NCBI GenBank assembly: GCA_041592335.1
Contig: JBFHQE010000019.1
Span: 1 to 48,288 of the forward strand
From: JBFHQE01 sp041592335
Lineage (GTDB): Bacteria; Pseudomonadota; Gammaproteobacteria; Thiohalobacterales; Thiohalobacteraceae
Direction of reading: 5' to 3'
Length of the DNA stretch: 48,288 nt
The position numbers were made by a program, and so were the translations under genes. The first letter of the stretch is position 1; each line of letters opens with the position of its first letter. Shown one piece after another: positions 40,869 to 48,288 of this stretch. The notes below the pieces were generated by a model. The model was not told the origin of the DNA. It worked only from the letters and a program-made list of their open reading frames with translations, and ran no database searches.

Positions 40869-43244
40869 ATGACAAATCCCATCATCTGGTTTCGCGACCT
40901 GACCATTGACCAGATACCGGAGGTCGGCGGGAAGAATGCCTCGTTGGGCGAGATGATTCGTTCCCTGTCAAATACGGGCGTACAGGTGCCGGACGGCTTC
41001 GCCACCACCGCTTCCATTTATCGCGAGTTTCTTGCCCAGGATAATCTTGCTCAACGCATCTATGAGCAACTCGACCGGCTGGATATCGAGGATGTCGAAG
41101 CCCTCGCCCGGGCAGGACAAACCATTCGCCAGCAGGTACTGAACACACCACTGCCGGAAACCCTCGAATCCGCGTTGCGCGAGGCCTATCAGCACCTGGA
41201 ACAGGATACCGGCCAGCCGGGCGTCAGTGTTGCCGTGCGCTCTTCCGCAACCGCGGAAGATCTCCCCACGGCTTCGTTTGCCGGTCAACAGGAAACTTTC
41301 CTCAATGTTTCGGGCATCGAGCATTTGCTCGAAGCGGTTAAGAAAGTCTTTGCCTCGTTGTTCAACGACCGCGCCATTGCCTACCGCGTGCAACAGGGCT
41401 TCGCGCATGACAAGGTCGCGCTTTCGGCCGGCATCCAGCGCATGGTGCGCAGCGACCTGGCCTGCTCCGGCGTGATGTTCACGCTGGATACCGAGTCCGG
41501 GTTCGACCAGGTAGTGCTGATCAATGGTGCCTATGGCCTCGGTGAAACCGTGGTGCAGGGCCAGGTCAATCCTGATGAGTTTTATGTGAGCAAGCGATTG
41601 CTGGATGCAAAATGTCCCGCCGTGCTGTCGCGCAACCTGGGCGAGAAAGCGATCCGCATGGTCTATGACGAGCATCAGGCAGTCCGCACCGAGCCGGTAG
41701 CCGATTCACTACGCCATCAATTCACCCTGACTGATGCCGAACTGGAAACGCTTGCCCGGCAGGCGATGACGATTGAAGCCCATTACGGCCGGCCGATGGA
41801 TATCGAGTGGGCCAGGGATGGCGTCGATCAGCAGCTGTACATCGTGCAGGCGCGTCCGGAAACCGTGCAGAGTCAACGCAGCCAGGCCGGGATGGTGATT
41901 GAACGCTATGAACTGGATGCGCGCAGTGCCGTGCTGGTGCAGGGACATGCCATCGGCGAAAGAATCGGTAACGGGGTTGCCCGGATTATCGAAAGCCCGA
42001 AACAGATGGATAAACTGCAGGCGGGCGAAGTACTGGTGGCGGATATTACCGACCCCGACTGGGAACCGATCATGAAACGCGCCTCGGCCATCGTCACCAA
42101 TCGCGGTGGCCGTACTTGTCATGCGGCGATCATCGCGCGTGAACTGGGCATTCCCGCCGTCGTCGGCTGCCAGGATGCAACCGACAAGATTCCGGATGGC
42201 GCGGCAGTAACCGTCAGCTGCACGGAAGGTGCCACCGGTATCATCTACGATTCGGAACTGCCCTGGCATATTGAACAAACACAACTGGGCGAACTGCCGG
42301 AACTGCCGGTCAAGCTGATGCTGAACCTGGCTAATCCCACCATGGCGTTTCGCCAGCAACAGCTGCCGAATGCGGGCGTGGGACTGGCGCGGCTGGAGTT
42401 CATCATCAACCAGATGATCGGCATACATCCGCGCGCGCTGCTTGAATTCGAACAACAACCCAGAGACATACAAGGCGAGATAGAATCCCATATCGCGGCT
42501 TACCGGGATCGTGGCTCGCCACGCGACTTTTATGTCACGCGACTGGTTGAAGGCATCAGCACGCTCGCCGCCGCCTTCTGGCCCAAGCCCGTGATCCTGA
42601 GACTGTCGGACTTCAAGTCAAACGAGTACGCCAACCTGATCGGCGGCTCCAGCTACGAGCCCCACGAAGAGAACCCGATGCTGGGATATCGTGGCGCGCA
42701 TCGTTATATCGACGCTGAGTTTGCCGACTGTTTCGCGCTGGAATGCGAAGCGATCCGCTATGTACGCGACACCATGCAGCTGACCAACCTCGAGGTCATG
42801 ATTCCCTTTGTGCGCACGCTGCGCGAAGCCGAACAGGCGATTGCGATGCTGGCGCGCAACGGTCTCAAACGTGGCAACAATGACCTGCGACTGATCATGA
42901 TGTGCGAGATACCGTCCAATGCCCTGCTTGCCGATGATTTCCTGCAACACTTTGACGGTTTCTCCATCGGCTCGAATGATCTCACGCAATTAACCCTGGG
43001 AATCGATCGCGATTCATCCCTGGTCGCCGCTGAATTCGATGAACGCAACCCGGCCGTGAAGCAGCTGCTCAAGATGGCCATCACCGGCTGCAAACAGGCA
43101 AACAAATATGTCGGCATCTGCGGACAGGGGCCCTCGGATCATCCCGACCTGGCGCGCTGGCTGATGGACCAGGACATCGACAGCATGTCTCTGAATCCGG
43201 ATTCGGTACTCAAGACCTGGCAAATGCTGGGCCAGGCAAGATAA
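40869..43244 (+). CDS. ppsA: Phosphoenolpyruvate synthase
   Basis: 791 aa (E. coli 792). It converts pyruvate + ATP to PEP + AMP + Pi in gluconeogenesis. The N-terminal ATP-grasp domain (VGGKNASLGEMI, VAVRSSATAEDLPTASFAGQ), the phospho-His domain (RGGRTCHAAIIARELGIPAVVG, about residue 419) and the PEP-binding C-terminal domain (GSNDLTQLTLGIDRDS, ICGQGPSDHP with the catalytic Cys) are all complete. Together with pgm directly upstream it suggests gluconeogenic supply of sugar phosphates. Confidence 0.96.
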   Translation: MTNPIIWFRDLTIDQIPEVGGKNASLGEMIRSLSNTGVQVPDGFATTASIYREFLAQDNLAQRIYEQLDRLDIEDVEALARAGQTIRQQVLNTPLPETLESALREAYQHLEQDTGQPGVSVAVRSSATAEDLPTASFAGQQETFLNVSGIEHLLEAVKKVFASLFNDRAIAYRVQQGFAHDKVALSAGIQRMVRSDLACSGVMFTLDTESGFDQVVLINGAYGLGETVVQGQVNPDEFYVSKRLLDAKCPAVLSRNLGEKAIRMVYDEHQAVRTEPVADSLRHQFTLTDAELETLARQAMTIEAHYGRPMDIEWARDGVDQQLYIVQARPETVQSQRSQAGMVIERYELDARSAVLVQGHAIGERIGNGVARIIESPKQMDKLQAGEVLVADITDPDWEPIMKRASAIVTNRGGRTCHAAIIARELGIPAVVGCQDATDKIPDGAAVTVSCTEGATGIIYDSELPWHIEQTQLGELPELPVKLMLNLANPTMAFRQQQLPNAGVGLARLEFIINQMIGIHPRALLEFEQQPRDIQGEIESHIAAYRDRGSPRDFYVTRLVEGISTLAAAFWPKPVILRLSDFKSNEYANLIGGSSYEPHEENPMLGYRGAHRYIDAEFADCFALECEAIRYVRDTMQLTNLEVMIPFVRTLREAEQAIAMLARNGLKRGNNDLRLIMMCEIPSNALLADDFLQHFDGFSIGSNDLTQLTLGIDRDSSLVAAEFDERNPAVKQLLKMAITGCKQANKYVGICGQGPSDHPDLARWLMDQDIDSMSLNPDSVLKTWQMLGQAR

Positions 43245-43359
43245 CTGGCTGGACGTATATTCAGATTTAGAATGGAATTACATAGAATTTTCCGAGGTTA
43301 GTTTTTTCTCGCTCCAAAACATTCTGAGTCGCTCGAAAAAACACCCACCTCAAATTCAA

Positions 43360-43923
43360 CTAACCTTCGGCTTTTCCTGGCAACTTGATGAATTGCTCGC
43401 GGTAGAACTTCAGTTCTTCGATTGATTCCCGAATATCGTCCAGCGCCAGGTGCGCACCTTTCTTGACGAACTTGTTTGATAGACCCGGTGCCCAGCGACC
43501 GGCCAGCTCTTTCAGCGTCGACACATCCAGGTTACGGTAATGAAAAAAGGCTTCCAGCGTCGGCATCTGCCGCGCCAGGAAGCGACGGTCCTGACAGATA
43601 CTGTTGCCGCACATGGGCGATGCCTTCTCCGGCACAAACTCCTTCAGGAAATCCAGCGTCTGCTGTTCCGCGGCCTGCATGGTCACATCGCTTTGCTTGA
43701 CCCGGTCGGTTAATCCGGATTTGCCGTGTTGCGCCGTATTCCATTCATCCATGCCCGCCAGCACGCTATCCGGCTGGTGGATGGCCAGCATTGGCCCCTC
43801 GGCCAGAATATTAAGCTCGGCATCGGTCACGATGGTCGCAATTTCAATAATCTCGTCATTGACGGTATCCAGACCGGTCATTTCCAGATCGATCCAGATA
43901 AGATTCTTGGCATCCTGGGGCAT
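43360..43923 (-). CDS. orn: Oligoribonuclease
   Basis: 187 aa from ATG 43923; the open frame reaches 39 codons further. Orn degrades 2-5-nt RNA and pGpG. ExoI WIDLEMTGLD, ExoII MCGNSICQDRRFLARQMP, ExoIII HLALDDIRESIEEL carry the DEDDh residues. Gene order orn/M48 protease/.../rsgA is common in gammaproteobacteria. Divergent from the M48 gene. Confidence 0.96.
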   Translation of the reverse strand: MPQDAKNLIWIDLEMTGLDTVNDEIIEIATIVTDAELNILAEGPMLAIHQPDSVLAGMDEWNTAQHGKSGLTDRVKQSDVTMQAAEQQTLDFLKEFVPEKASPMCGNSICQDRRFLARQMPTLEAFFHYRNLDVSTLKELAGRWAPGLSNKFVKKGAHLALDDIRESIEELKFYREQFIKLPGKAEG

Positions 43924-44049
43924 GCTGATTCCTTTTGTCGGCTCAGGTAAAGTGAAATACCGCGCACATCCTAGCGAAAACTCACAGAACCTTAAACTGT
44001 CACGCGTTTTGCGCCACAATAGGCAGGGACAGTGAACCACAGAGATACC

Positions 44050-45294
44050 ATGAACGAATATACCGCACTCTTTCTGCTACTGGTCGGCATCGCGACCCTG
44101 ACCCAGCTGTGGCTGGCCAATCGCCATCGCCGCCATGTCGCGCGACACCGCGCCGCCGTGCCAGCGGCCTTCGCCAATGACATTGCGCTCAAAGATCATC
44201 AAAAGGCGGCGGATTACACCATTGCCAAGACCCGGTTCGGCATGGGCGAAACGGTTTACGAAGCAGCATTACTGCTGCTCTGGACCATTGGTGGCGGCCT
44301 GCAACTGCTGGACAGTTTCATCGGTGGATTCGAACTCAACCCGGTGCTGAGTGGCGTAATCGTGATGCTGGGTGTCATGCTTATTTCCAGCCTGCTGGAT
44401 TTGCCCTTTTCCCTCTACCACACCTTCCGGCTCGAAGAACGTTTCGGTTTTAACCATACGTCCTCCGGCACCTTTATGAGCGACCTGTTCAAACAGGCTT
44501 TGCTATCGATTGTCATCGGCGCCCCGCTACTGGCGCTGGTGCTGTGGTTGATGGAAATCTCCGGCCCCTACTGGTGGCTGTATGTCTGGGCGGTGTGGAT
44601 GGGTTTCAGCCTGCTGATGATGTGGGTGTACCCGGCATTTATCGCGCCGCTGTTCAATAAATTTCAGGCCCTGGAAGACGACAGCCTGCGCATCCGGATT
44701 GAACAGCTGCTGCAACGTTGCGGTTTCTCCAGCCAGGGCATTCTCGTCATGGATGGCTCGCGCCGCTCGGGGCACGGCAATGCCTATTTCACCGGCCTCG
44801 GCCAGAACAAGCGCATCGTATTCTTCGACACCCTGTTGAAATCGCTCTCGCCGGATGAAGTGGAAGCGGTGCTGGCGCACGAACTGGGCCACTTCAAACG
44901 CAAACACATTCACAAGCGGATGGCGAGCCTGTTCCTGATGAGCCTGGCCGGTCTGGCATTGCTCGGCTGGCTGATCGAACAACCGGCATTCTTCCATAGC
45001 CTGGGCGTGGAGCAGGCTTCCAACCATGCGGGCCTGGTCCTGTTCATGTTCCTGTCGCCGCTTGCCGGCCTGTTTCTGAGTCCGGTGATGAGCGCGCTGT
45101 CACGCAAGCATGAATTCGAGGCGGATGACTATGCCGCCGAACAAACCCGCGCGGACGACCTGGTCCAGGCACTGGTTAAACTTTACCGTGAAAATGCCAG
45201 TACACTGACACCCGATCCGCTGTATTCTGCTTTTCATGATTCCCATCCACCGGCGCCGGTGCGCATCGCGCACCTGAACAAGGCCACGGTTTAA
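44050..45294 (+). CDS. M48 family (Ste24-like) membrane metalloprotease
   Basis: 414 aa from ATG 44050 (GTG 44032 is an in-frame alternative). The zinc motif AVLAHELGHFKRKHI (HEXXH), the downstream EFEADDYAAEQT that supplies the third ligand, and six or more membrane helices match CAAX-protease-like Ste24 homologues rather than HtpX. Early segment RFGMGETVYEAALLLLW and FSLYHTFRLEERFGFN are family motifs. Substrates in bacteria are unknown. Confidence 0.93.
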   Translation: MNEYTALFLLLVGIATLTQLWLANRHRRHVARHRAAVPAAFANDIALKDHQKAADYTIAKTRFGMGETVYEAALLLLWTIGGGLQLLDSFIGGFELNPVLSGVIVMLGVMLISSLLDLPFSLYHTFRLEERFGFNHTSSGTFMSDLFKQALLSIVIGAPLLALVLWLMEISGPYWWLYVWAVWMGFSLLMMWVYPAFIAPLFNKFQALEDDSLRIRIEQLLQRCGFSSQGILVMDGSRRSGHGNAYFTGLGQNKRIVFFDTLLKSLSPDEVEAVLAHELGHFKRKHIHKRMASLFLMSLAGLALLGWLIEQPAFFHSLGVEQASNHAGLVLFMFLSPLAGLFLSPVMSALSRKHEFEADDYAAEQTRADDLVQALVKLYRENASTLTPDPLYSAFHDSHPPAPVRIAHLNKATV

Positions 45295-45307
45295 CAGGAG
45301 ACCTGAT

Positions 45308-45589
45308 ATGCGACTTACTCTGTCTTTAGCATTGTGTTGTGGCGTTCTGGCCAGCCAGGCCACCTTTGCCGCCGATCTCAAGAACGGCAAGGCGCTGCAC
45401 GACGGCAGTTGCTTCAAATGCCACGACACCAGCGTTTATCAACGCGGCAAGGACGGCCGGGTGCAGTCTTTGTCTGCCCTGGACAAACAGGTGCGCCGTT
45501 GCGAACAGACGCTGGGGCTCACCTGGTTCGACGATCAGGTTGAGGATGTCACGCATTACCTGAACGCGACTTTCTACAAGTTCGAGTAG
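45308..45589 (+). CDS. Small periplasmic c-type cytochrome
   Basis: 93 aa, signal peptide 1-21 (FA|ADL). One haem site CFKCH (residues 35-39). The mature protein has no methionine, so the second axial ligand cannot be Met; H82 (VTHYLN), C65 (RRCEQ) or no ligand are alternatives. The strong Shine-Dalgarno caggaga stands before the ATG. It lies between the M48 protease gene and phhB, in the same direction; electron partners are unknown. Confidence 0.85.
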   Translation: MRLTLSLALCCGVLASQATFAADLKNGKALHDGSCFKCHDTSVYQRGKDGRVQSLSALDKQVRRCEQTLGLTWFDDQVEDVTHYLNATFYKFE

Positions 45590-45603
45590 TATCTCGTCCT
45601 GAT

Positions 45604-45951
45604 ATGACCGCCCCCCTGCACCAGCGTCAGTGCCAGCGCCTGACCAGGGACGACCCTGCCCTGTCACAGTCCGCCGCGGAAAGCCTGCTGAAACAGCTTC
45701 ACCCGGACTGGCGAATCGACTGGAATGGCCCCGTCATCCAGCGTGACTTTAAATTCAGGGACTATTACCAGACCATCGCCTTTGTGAATGCCCTGGCATG
45801 GGTTGCCCATCGGGAAGATCACCATCCCGACCTTTCCGTCAGCTACAACCGCTGCACGGTGCGCTATAACACCCATGTCATCGGTGGCCTGTCGGACAAT
45901 GATTTTATCTGTGCCGCCAAGCTCGACGCCCTGGTGGTGGATGGCCAGTAA
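45604..45951 (+). CDS. phhB: Pterin-4-alpha-carbinolamine dehydratase
   Basis: 115 aa. It recycles 4a-hydroxytetrahydrobiopterin formed by phenylalanine hydroxylase; also named DCoH-like. The active-site block HREDHHPDLSVSYNRCTVRYNTH (in part, with the two catalytic His) and FVNALAWVA are typical. No phhA in this window, so it may act in folate or molybdopterin repair. It overlaps rsgA by 11 bases. Confidence 0.93.
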   Translation: MTAPLHQRQCQRLTRDDPALSQSAAESLLKQLHPDWRIDWNGPVIQRDFKFRDYYQTIAFVNALAWVAHREDHHPDLSVSYNRCTVRYNTHVIGGLSDNDFICAAKLDALVVDGQ

Positions 45952-46855
45952 ACAGGGGCAGCAGGGGCTGGTGGTTCGCCATCACAGCCAGACCGTCTGG
46001 ATCGAAACCAACGATGGCCGACAGCTGGAATGCAAGACCCGCAAGAAGACCGGCCGGATTGTCTGTGGCGACCGGGTACTCTGGGAACCGACTGGCGATA
46101 ATGAAGGGGTCGTCAGCGCCCTGCTGGAACGCCGCTCGCTGCTCACCCGCCCGGACCCACAGCAACGTCCCCGGCCGCTGGCCGCCAACATCGACCAGAT
46201 CCTGGTTGTCTGCGCGCCCGAACCGGATTACAGCAAGCAACTGATCGATCGCTACCTGATCGCCGCCGCGCTGATGCCCAGCAAGGCGCTCCTCCTGTTT
46301 AACAAGTGCGATCTGCTCGCGCCTGCTGCGCTGCAGCGAATCAAGGACGACCTGACTGAATTCGCCGCCATCGGTATCCCGCTGTATTTCACCAGCAAGC
46401 ATCAAGCCGACTCCCTGCGCGCCCTGAAAACGGCCCTGCAGGGTCATACCAGTATTCTGGTCGGCCAATCCGGCGTGGGTAAATCGTCGCTCATCAATGC
46501 ACTCCTGCCGGAAAGCGATGCACGGGTCGGTGCGATCTCGGACAGCACCGGTTATGGGCGCCACACCACCACCGATACTCAGCTTTATCACCTGCCCTCC
46601 GGTGGTCATTTGATCGACTCTCCGGGCGTGCGCGACTTTCAACTCTGGCACGTTGAACTGGAGGAACTGGTACAGGGTTACCAGGAATTCAGCCCTTACC
46701 TGGGACACTGCCGGTTTCACAACTGTCGGCATCTCTCCGAACCGGGCTGTGCGCTGCAGGGGGCCGTTGATGAGGGGAAAATCACCGCGCGGCGCCTGGA
46801 AAGCTACCGACAGATATATAAATTAATAGATGAGAATAAGCTGGCAACTTATTGA
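45941..46855 (+). CDS. rsgA: Ribosome small-subunit-dependent GTPase A
   Basis: 304 aa from ATG 45941. A circularly permuted GTPase for 30S maturation: OB domain at the N-terminus, then G4 FNKCDLL, followed by G1 GQSGVGKSSLINALL, G3 DSPGVRDF and the C-terminal zinc knuckle CRFHNCRHLSEPGCAL. The open frame extends back to 45788 but that part overlaps phhB; 45941 gives the family length. Confidence 0.94.
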   Translation: MASKQGQQGLVVRHHSQTVWIETNDGRQLECKTRKKTGRIVCGDRVLWEPTGDNEGVVSALLERRSLLTRPDPQQRPRPLAANIDQILVVCAPEPDYSKQLIDRYLIAAALMPSKALLLFNKCDLLAPAALQRIKDDLTEFAAIGIPLYFTSKHQADSLRALKTALQGHTSILVGQSGVGKSSLINALLPESDARVGAISDSTGYGRHTTTDTQLYHLPSGGHLIDSPGVRDFQLWHVELEELVQGYQEFSPYLGHCRFHNCRHLSEPGCALQGAVDEGKITARRLESYRQIYKLIDENKLATY

Positions 46856-46858
46856 TAT

Positions 46859-47260
46859 TTAGATGAAATAATCGACGCCATTGCCGCGACTGGCATTGGG
46901 ATTGATGGTTTCCTGACGGTGTGACTGGTAGGCGTTCATGGCCATTCGCGACTGGCTGTAAGCCTGCTCCGGGTCGCGCTTCACGCGATGTTGCTGGCTG
47001 CGCAGAAACTGCTCGGCATCGTAGACATTGCCGCGCAGGTAATCGGAGGTCGTGGCCGCCTGCTGTTCCCGGCCGCGATTGATGAGCTCTCCCTGCAGAA
47101 TACGCTCGGCCTGTTCGCGCTTGTGCGCTCGTTCGCGGGAAGCCTCAACCGGGTCGACGGGCTCGATCTGCTGACGCTGACGCTGGGCACTAGCGACCTG
47201 CTGTACGGGAACCAGCCCCCCGTATCCATAGCCCACTGCTGCCGATGTTCGAATATCCAT
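46859..47260 (-). CDS. Hypothetical protein, 133 aa
   Basis: Not recognised. Very rich in Gln, Arg and Glu (QQVASAQRQRQQIEPVDP, then ERAHKREQAERILQGE), with a likely coiled-coil or disordered middle. The C-terminus SRGNGVDYFI is compact and looks conserved. No signal peptide and no Cys. It is convergent with rsgA (3 bases between stops) and shares the strand of recR. Confidence 0.7.
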   Translation of the reverse strand: MDIRTSAAVGYGYGGLVPVQQVASAQRQRQQIEPVDPVEASRERAHKREQAERILQGELINRGREQQAATTSDYLRGNVYDAEQFLRSQQHRVKRDPEQAYSQSRMAMNAYQSHRQETINPNASRGNGVDYFI

Positions 47261-47311
47261 TCCGATGCGATCGTCCTAATTTAATCCTATTTCAATCAGA
47301 TACGATAACTT

Positions 47312-47908
47312 CTACAAGTCCGTTCTACCTGAAAATGCATGCGCCAAAGTTCCGCCGTCGACATATTCTAGTTCACCCCCGATGGGCACGCCATGCGCAA
47401 TGCGGGTGGCCCGGCACTGACGGTTGCGCGCCAGCTCGGCGATGTACTGCGCGGTGGCCTCGCCTTCCACGGTGGGATTGGTGGCAAGGATCACTTCCCT
47501 GACCTCTCCACCGTCCAGGCGGGCTTCCAGTCGATCAATCCCCAACTCCTGCGGCCCGATGCCGTCGAGCGGAGAAAGGTGTCCCATCAACACGAAATAG
47601 AGACCTCGGAAACCGGTCGATTGTTCCACTACCCAGACATCGGCCGGGGTTTCCACGACACAGAGCTGGGTGCGGTCGCGGCTGGCATTGGCACAGGTCT
47701 CGCAAACTTCGCTCTCGGTCAGGGTACGGCACTCGCGGCAATGACCGACATGCTCCATGGCATCCAGCAGCGCCTGCGCCAGGCGCTCACCGCCCTCCCT
47801 GTCTCGCTCCAGGAGGTGGAAGGTCATGCGCTGGGCGGACTTGGGACCGACACCCGGCAAACAGCGCAGGGCATCGATCAACCGCTCAATGGCGGGCGAT
47901 TTAGACAT
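47312..47908 (-). CDS. recR: Recombination mediator RecR
   Basis: 198 aa. RecR with RecF and RecO loads RecA on gapped DNA. It has the HhH motif (CLPGVGPKSAQRMTFHLL), the four-Cys zinc finger CRECRTLTESEVCETC, and the TOPRIM domain with CVVETPADVWVVEQSTGF and HLSPLDGIGP. The ybaB gene lies just upstream on the same strand, the standard dnaX-ybaB-recR order. Confidence 0.96.
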   Translation of the reverse strand: MSKSPAIERLIDALRCLPGVGPKSAQRMTFHLLERDREGGERLAQALLDAMEHVGHCRECRTLTESEVCETCANASRDRTQLCVVETPADVWVVEQSTGFRGLYFVLMGHLSPLDGIGPQELGIDRLEARLDGGEVREVILATNPTVEGEATAQYIAELARNRQCRATRIAHGVPIGGELEYVDGGTLAHAFSGRTDL

Positions 47909-47914
47909 AAGGGT

Positions 47915-48238
47915 TTAGAACGGGAGTTTCATACCCGGTGGCAGCTGCATTCCGGCAGTCAGGGCACCCATTTTTTCCGCGGCCATTTCCTCGGCCTTGG
48001 CCAGCGCATCGTTACAGGCGGCCGCGACCAGGTCTTCCAGCATATCCTTGTCGTCTTCCAGCAGGCTGTCGTCGATCGAAATCCGGCGCACCTGGTGCTT
48101 GCCGTTCATCACCACCGACACCAGACCGCCACCGGACTGACCCGTGACTTCCATACCGGCCAGCTCTTCCTGTGCCTTCTGCATGTTGGCCTGCATCTGC
48201 TGGGCCTGCTTCATCAAATTACCTAAACCGCCTTTCAT
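47915..48238 (-). CDS. ybaB: YbaB/EbfC family nucleoid-associated protein
   Basis: 107 aa. MKGGLGNLMKQAQQMQ at the start and EEMAAEKMGALTAGMQLPPG at the end are typical; the middle (VSVVMNGKHQVRRISID) forms the beta part. YbaB dimers bind DNA. Co-directional with recR, 6 bases apart. dnaX would be expected beyond the window end. Confidence 0.95.
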   Translation of the reverse strand: MKGGLGNLMKQAQQMQANMQKAQEELAGMEVTGQSGGGLVSVVMNGKHQVRRISIDDSLLEDDKDMLEDLVAAACNDALAKAEEMAAEKMGALTAGMQLPPGMKLPF

Positions 48239-48266
48239 TGCGATACCTCTTTTCTTCAGAGAATCC

Positions 48267-48288
48267 GTAGGGGCGACCGGCCGGTCGC
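48267..48288. repeat. GTAGGGGCGACCGGCCGGTCGC palindrome, cut by the window end
   Basis: gtaggggcgaccggccggtcgc is identical to the left end of the element at 37288-37360. Confidence 0.7.

Noticed and set aside
43258..43373. Long inverted repeat between ppsA and orn (ccgaggttagtt / aactaaccttcgg)
   Set aside because: The arms are far apart and imperfect, one inside the orn stop region; not enough for a terminator or element call.

Overview
The window comes from a chromosome of a gammaproteobacterium. The evidence is the HdfR-type LysR regulator, a DUF1249 (YqiB) protein, oligoribonuclease close to RsgA, IscR with the classical three-Cys/one-His ligand set, YbaB-RecR, and GTAGGAGC-type palindromic repeats between genes. 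A full-length sucrose-phosphate synthase with its own phosphatase gene, and two Na+-type symporter subunits, would fit a halotolerant or marine lifestyle; that is inference, and I cannot name a genus.

Layout. (1) 1-3300: the 3' part of a SUF iron-sulfur operon (sufC, sufD, a DUF59/SufT-like gene, an A-type carrier, sufE), with no sufS between sufD and sufE. (2) 3486-8081: a DUF4212 small subunit plus sodium:solute symporter, then a cNMP/CBS/nucleotidyltransferase regulator and a DnaQ-like exonuclease, the usual partners of this symporter subfamily. (3) 8076-10231: a 2OG-Fe(II) oxygenase, a small acidic protein and hdfR. (4) 10232-14456: sucrose-phosphate synthase, sucrose-phosphatase, cytochrome b561 and YceI. 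(5) 14539-23090: an iron-responsive region. Two Fur-box-like sites precede an LbtU-type porin/imelysin pair and a di-haem DUF1111/imelysin/DUF1513 operon; a MotA/MotB-like pair and an EF-hand protein lie between them. (6) 23087-25270: GFA-family protein, an amidohydrolase gene broken by an internal out-of-frame deletion, two small genes and a LysR remnant. (7) 25351-29144: a complete chromosomal integron. (8) 29145-48288: housekeeping and mixed genes, including adk, a Cys-less DUF59 paralogue, a PhnD-like binding protein, an HDOD/GAF protein, an iron alcohol dehydrogenase, iscR, pgm, ppsA, orn, an M48 protease, phhB, rsgA, recR and ybaB.

The most interesting region is the integron. The integrase gene (+ strand) has a CTG-N10-CAG LexA box upstream. 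It is divergent from six cassettes, all on the minus strand, each ending in an attC site. Four attC sites are 78 bp and almost identical, one (51 bp) is of another type, and the last is truncated. Each cassette's first core (GTTRRRY) matches the R'' half-core of its own attC (one mismatch in one case), which is the signature of cassettes that were once circular. The cassette products are small, mostly membrane-bound and mostly unknown. They include a YkvA/DUF1232 protein, a zinc-ribbon membrane protein, and a lipoprotein that looks like a HesB/IscA fold without cluster-binding cysteines. The distal end has decayed into a LysR gene fragment.

No rRNA, tRNA, CRISPR array or phage genes were seen.
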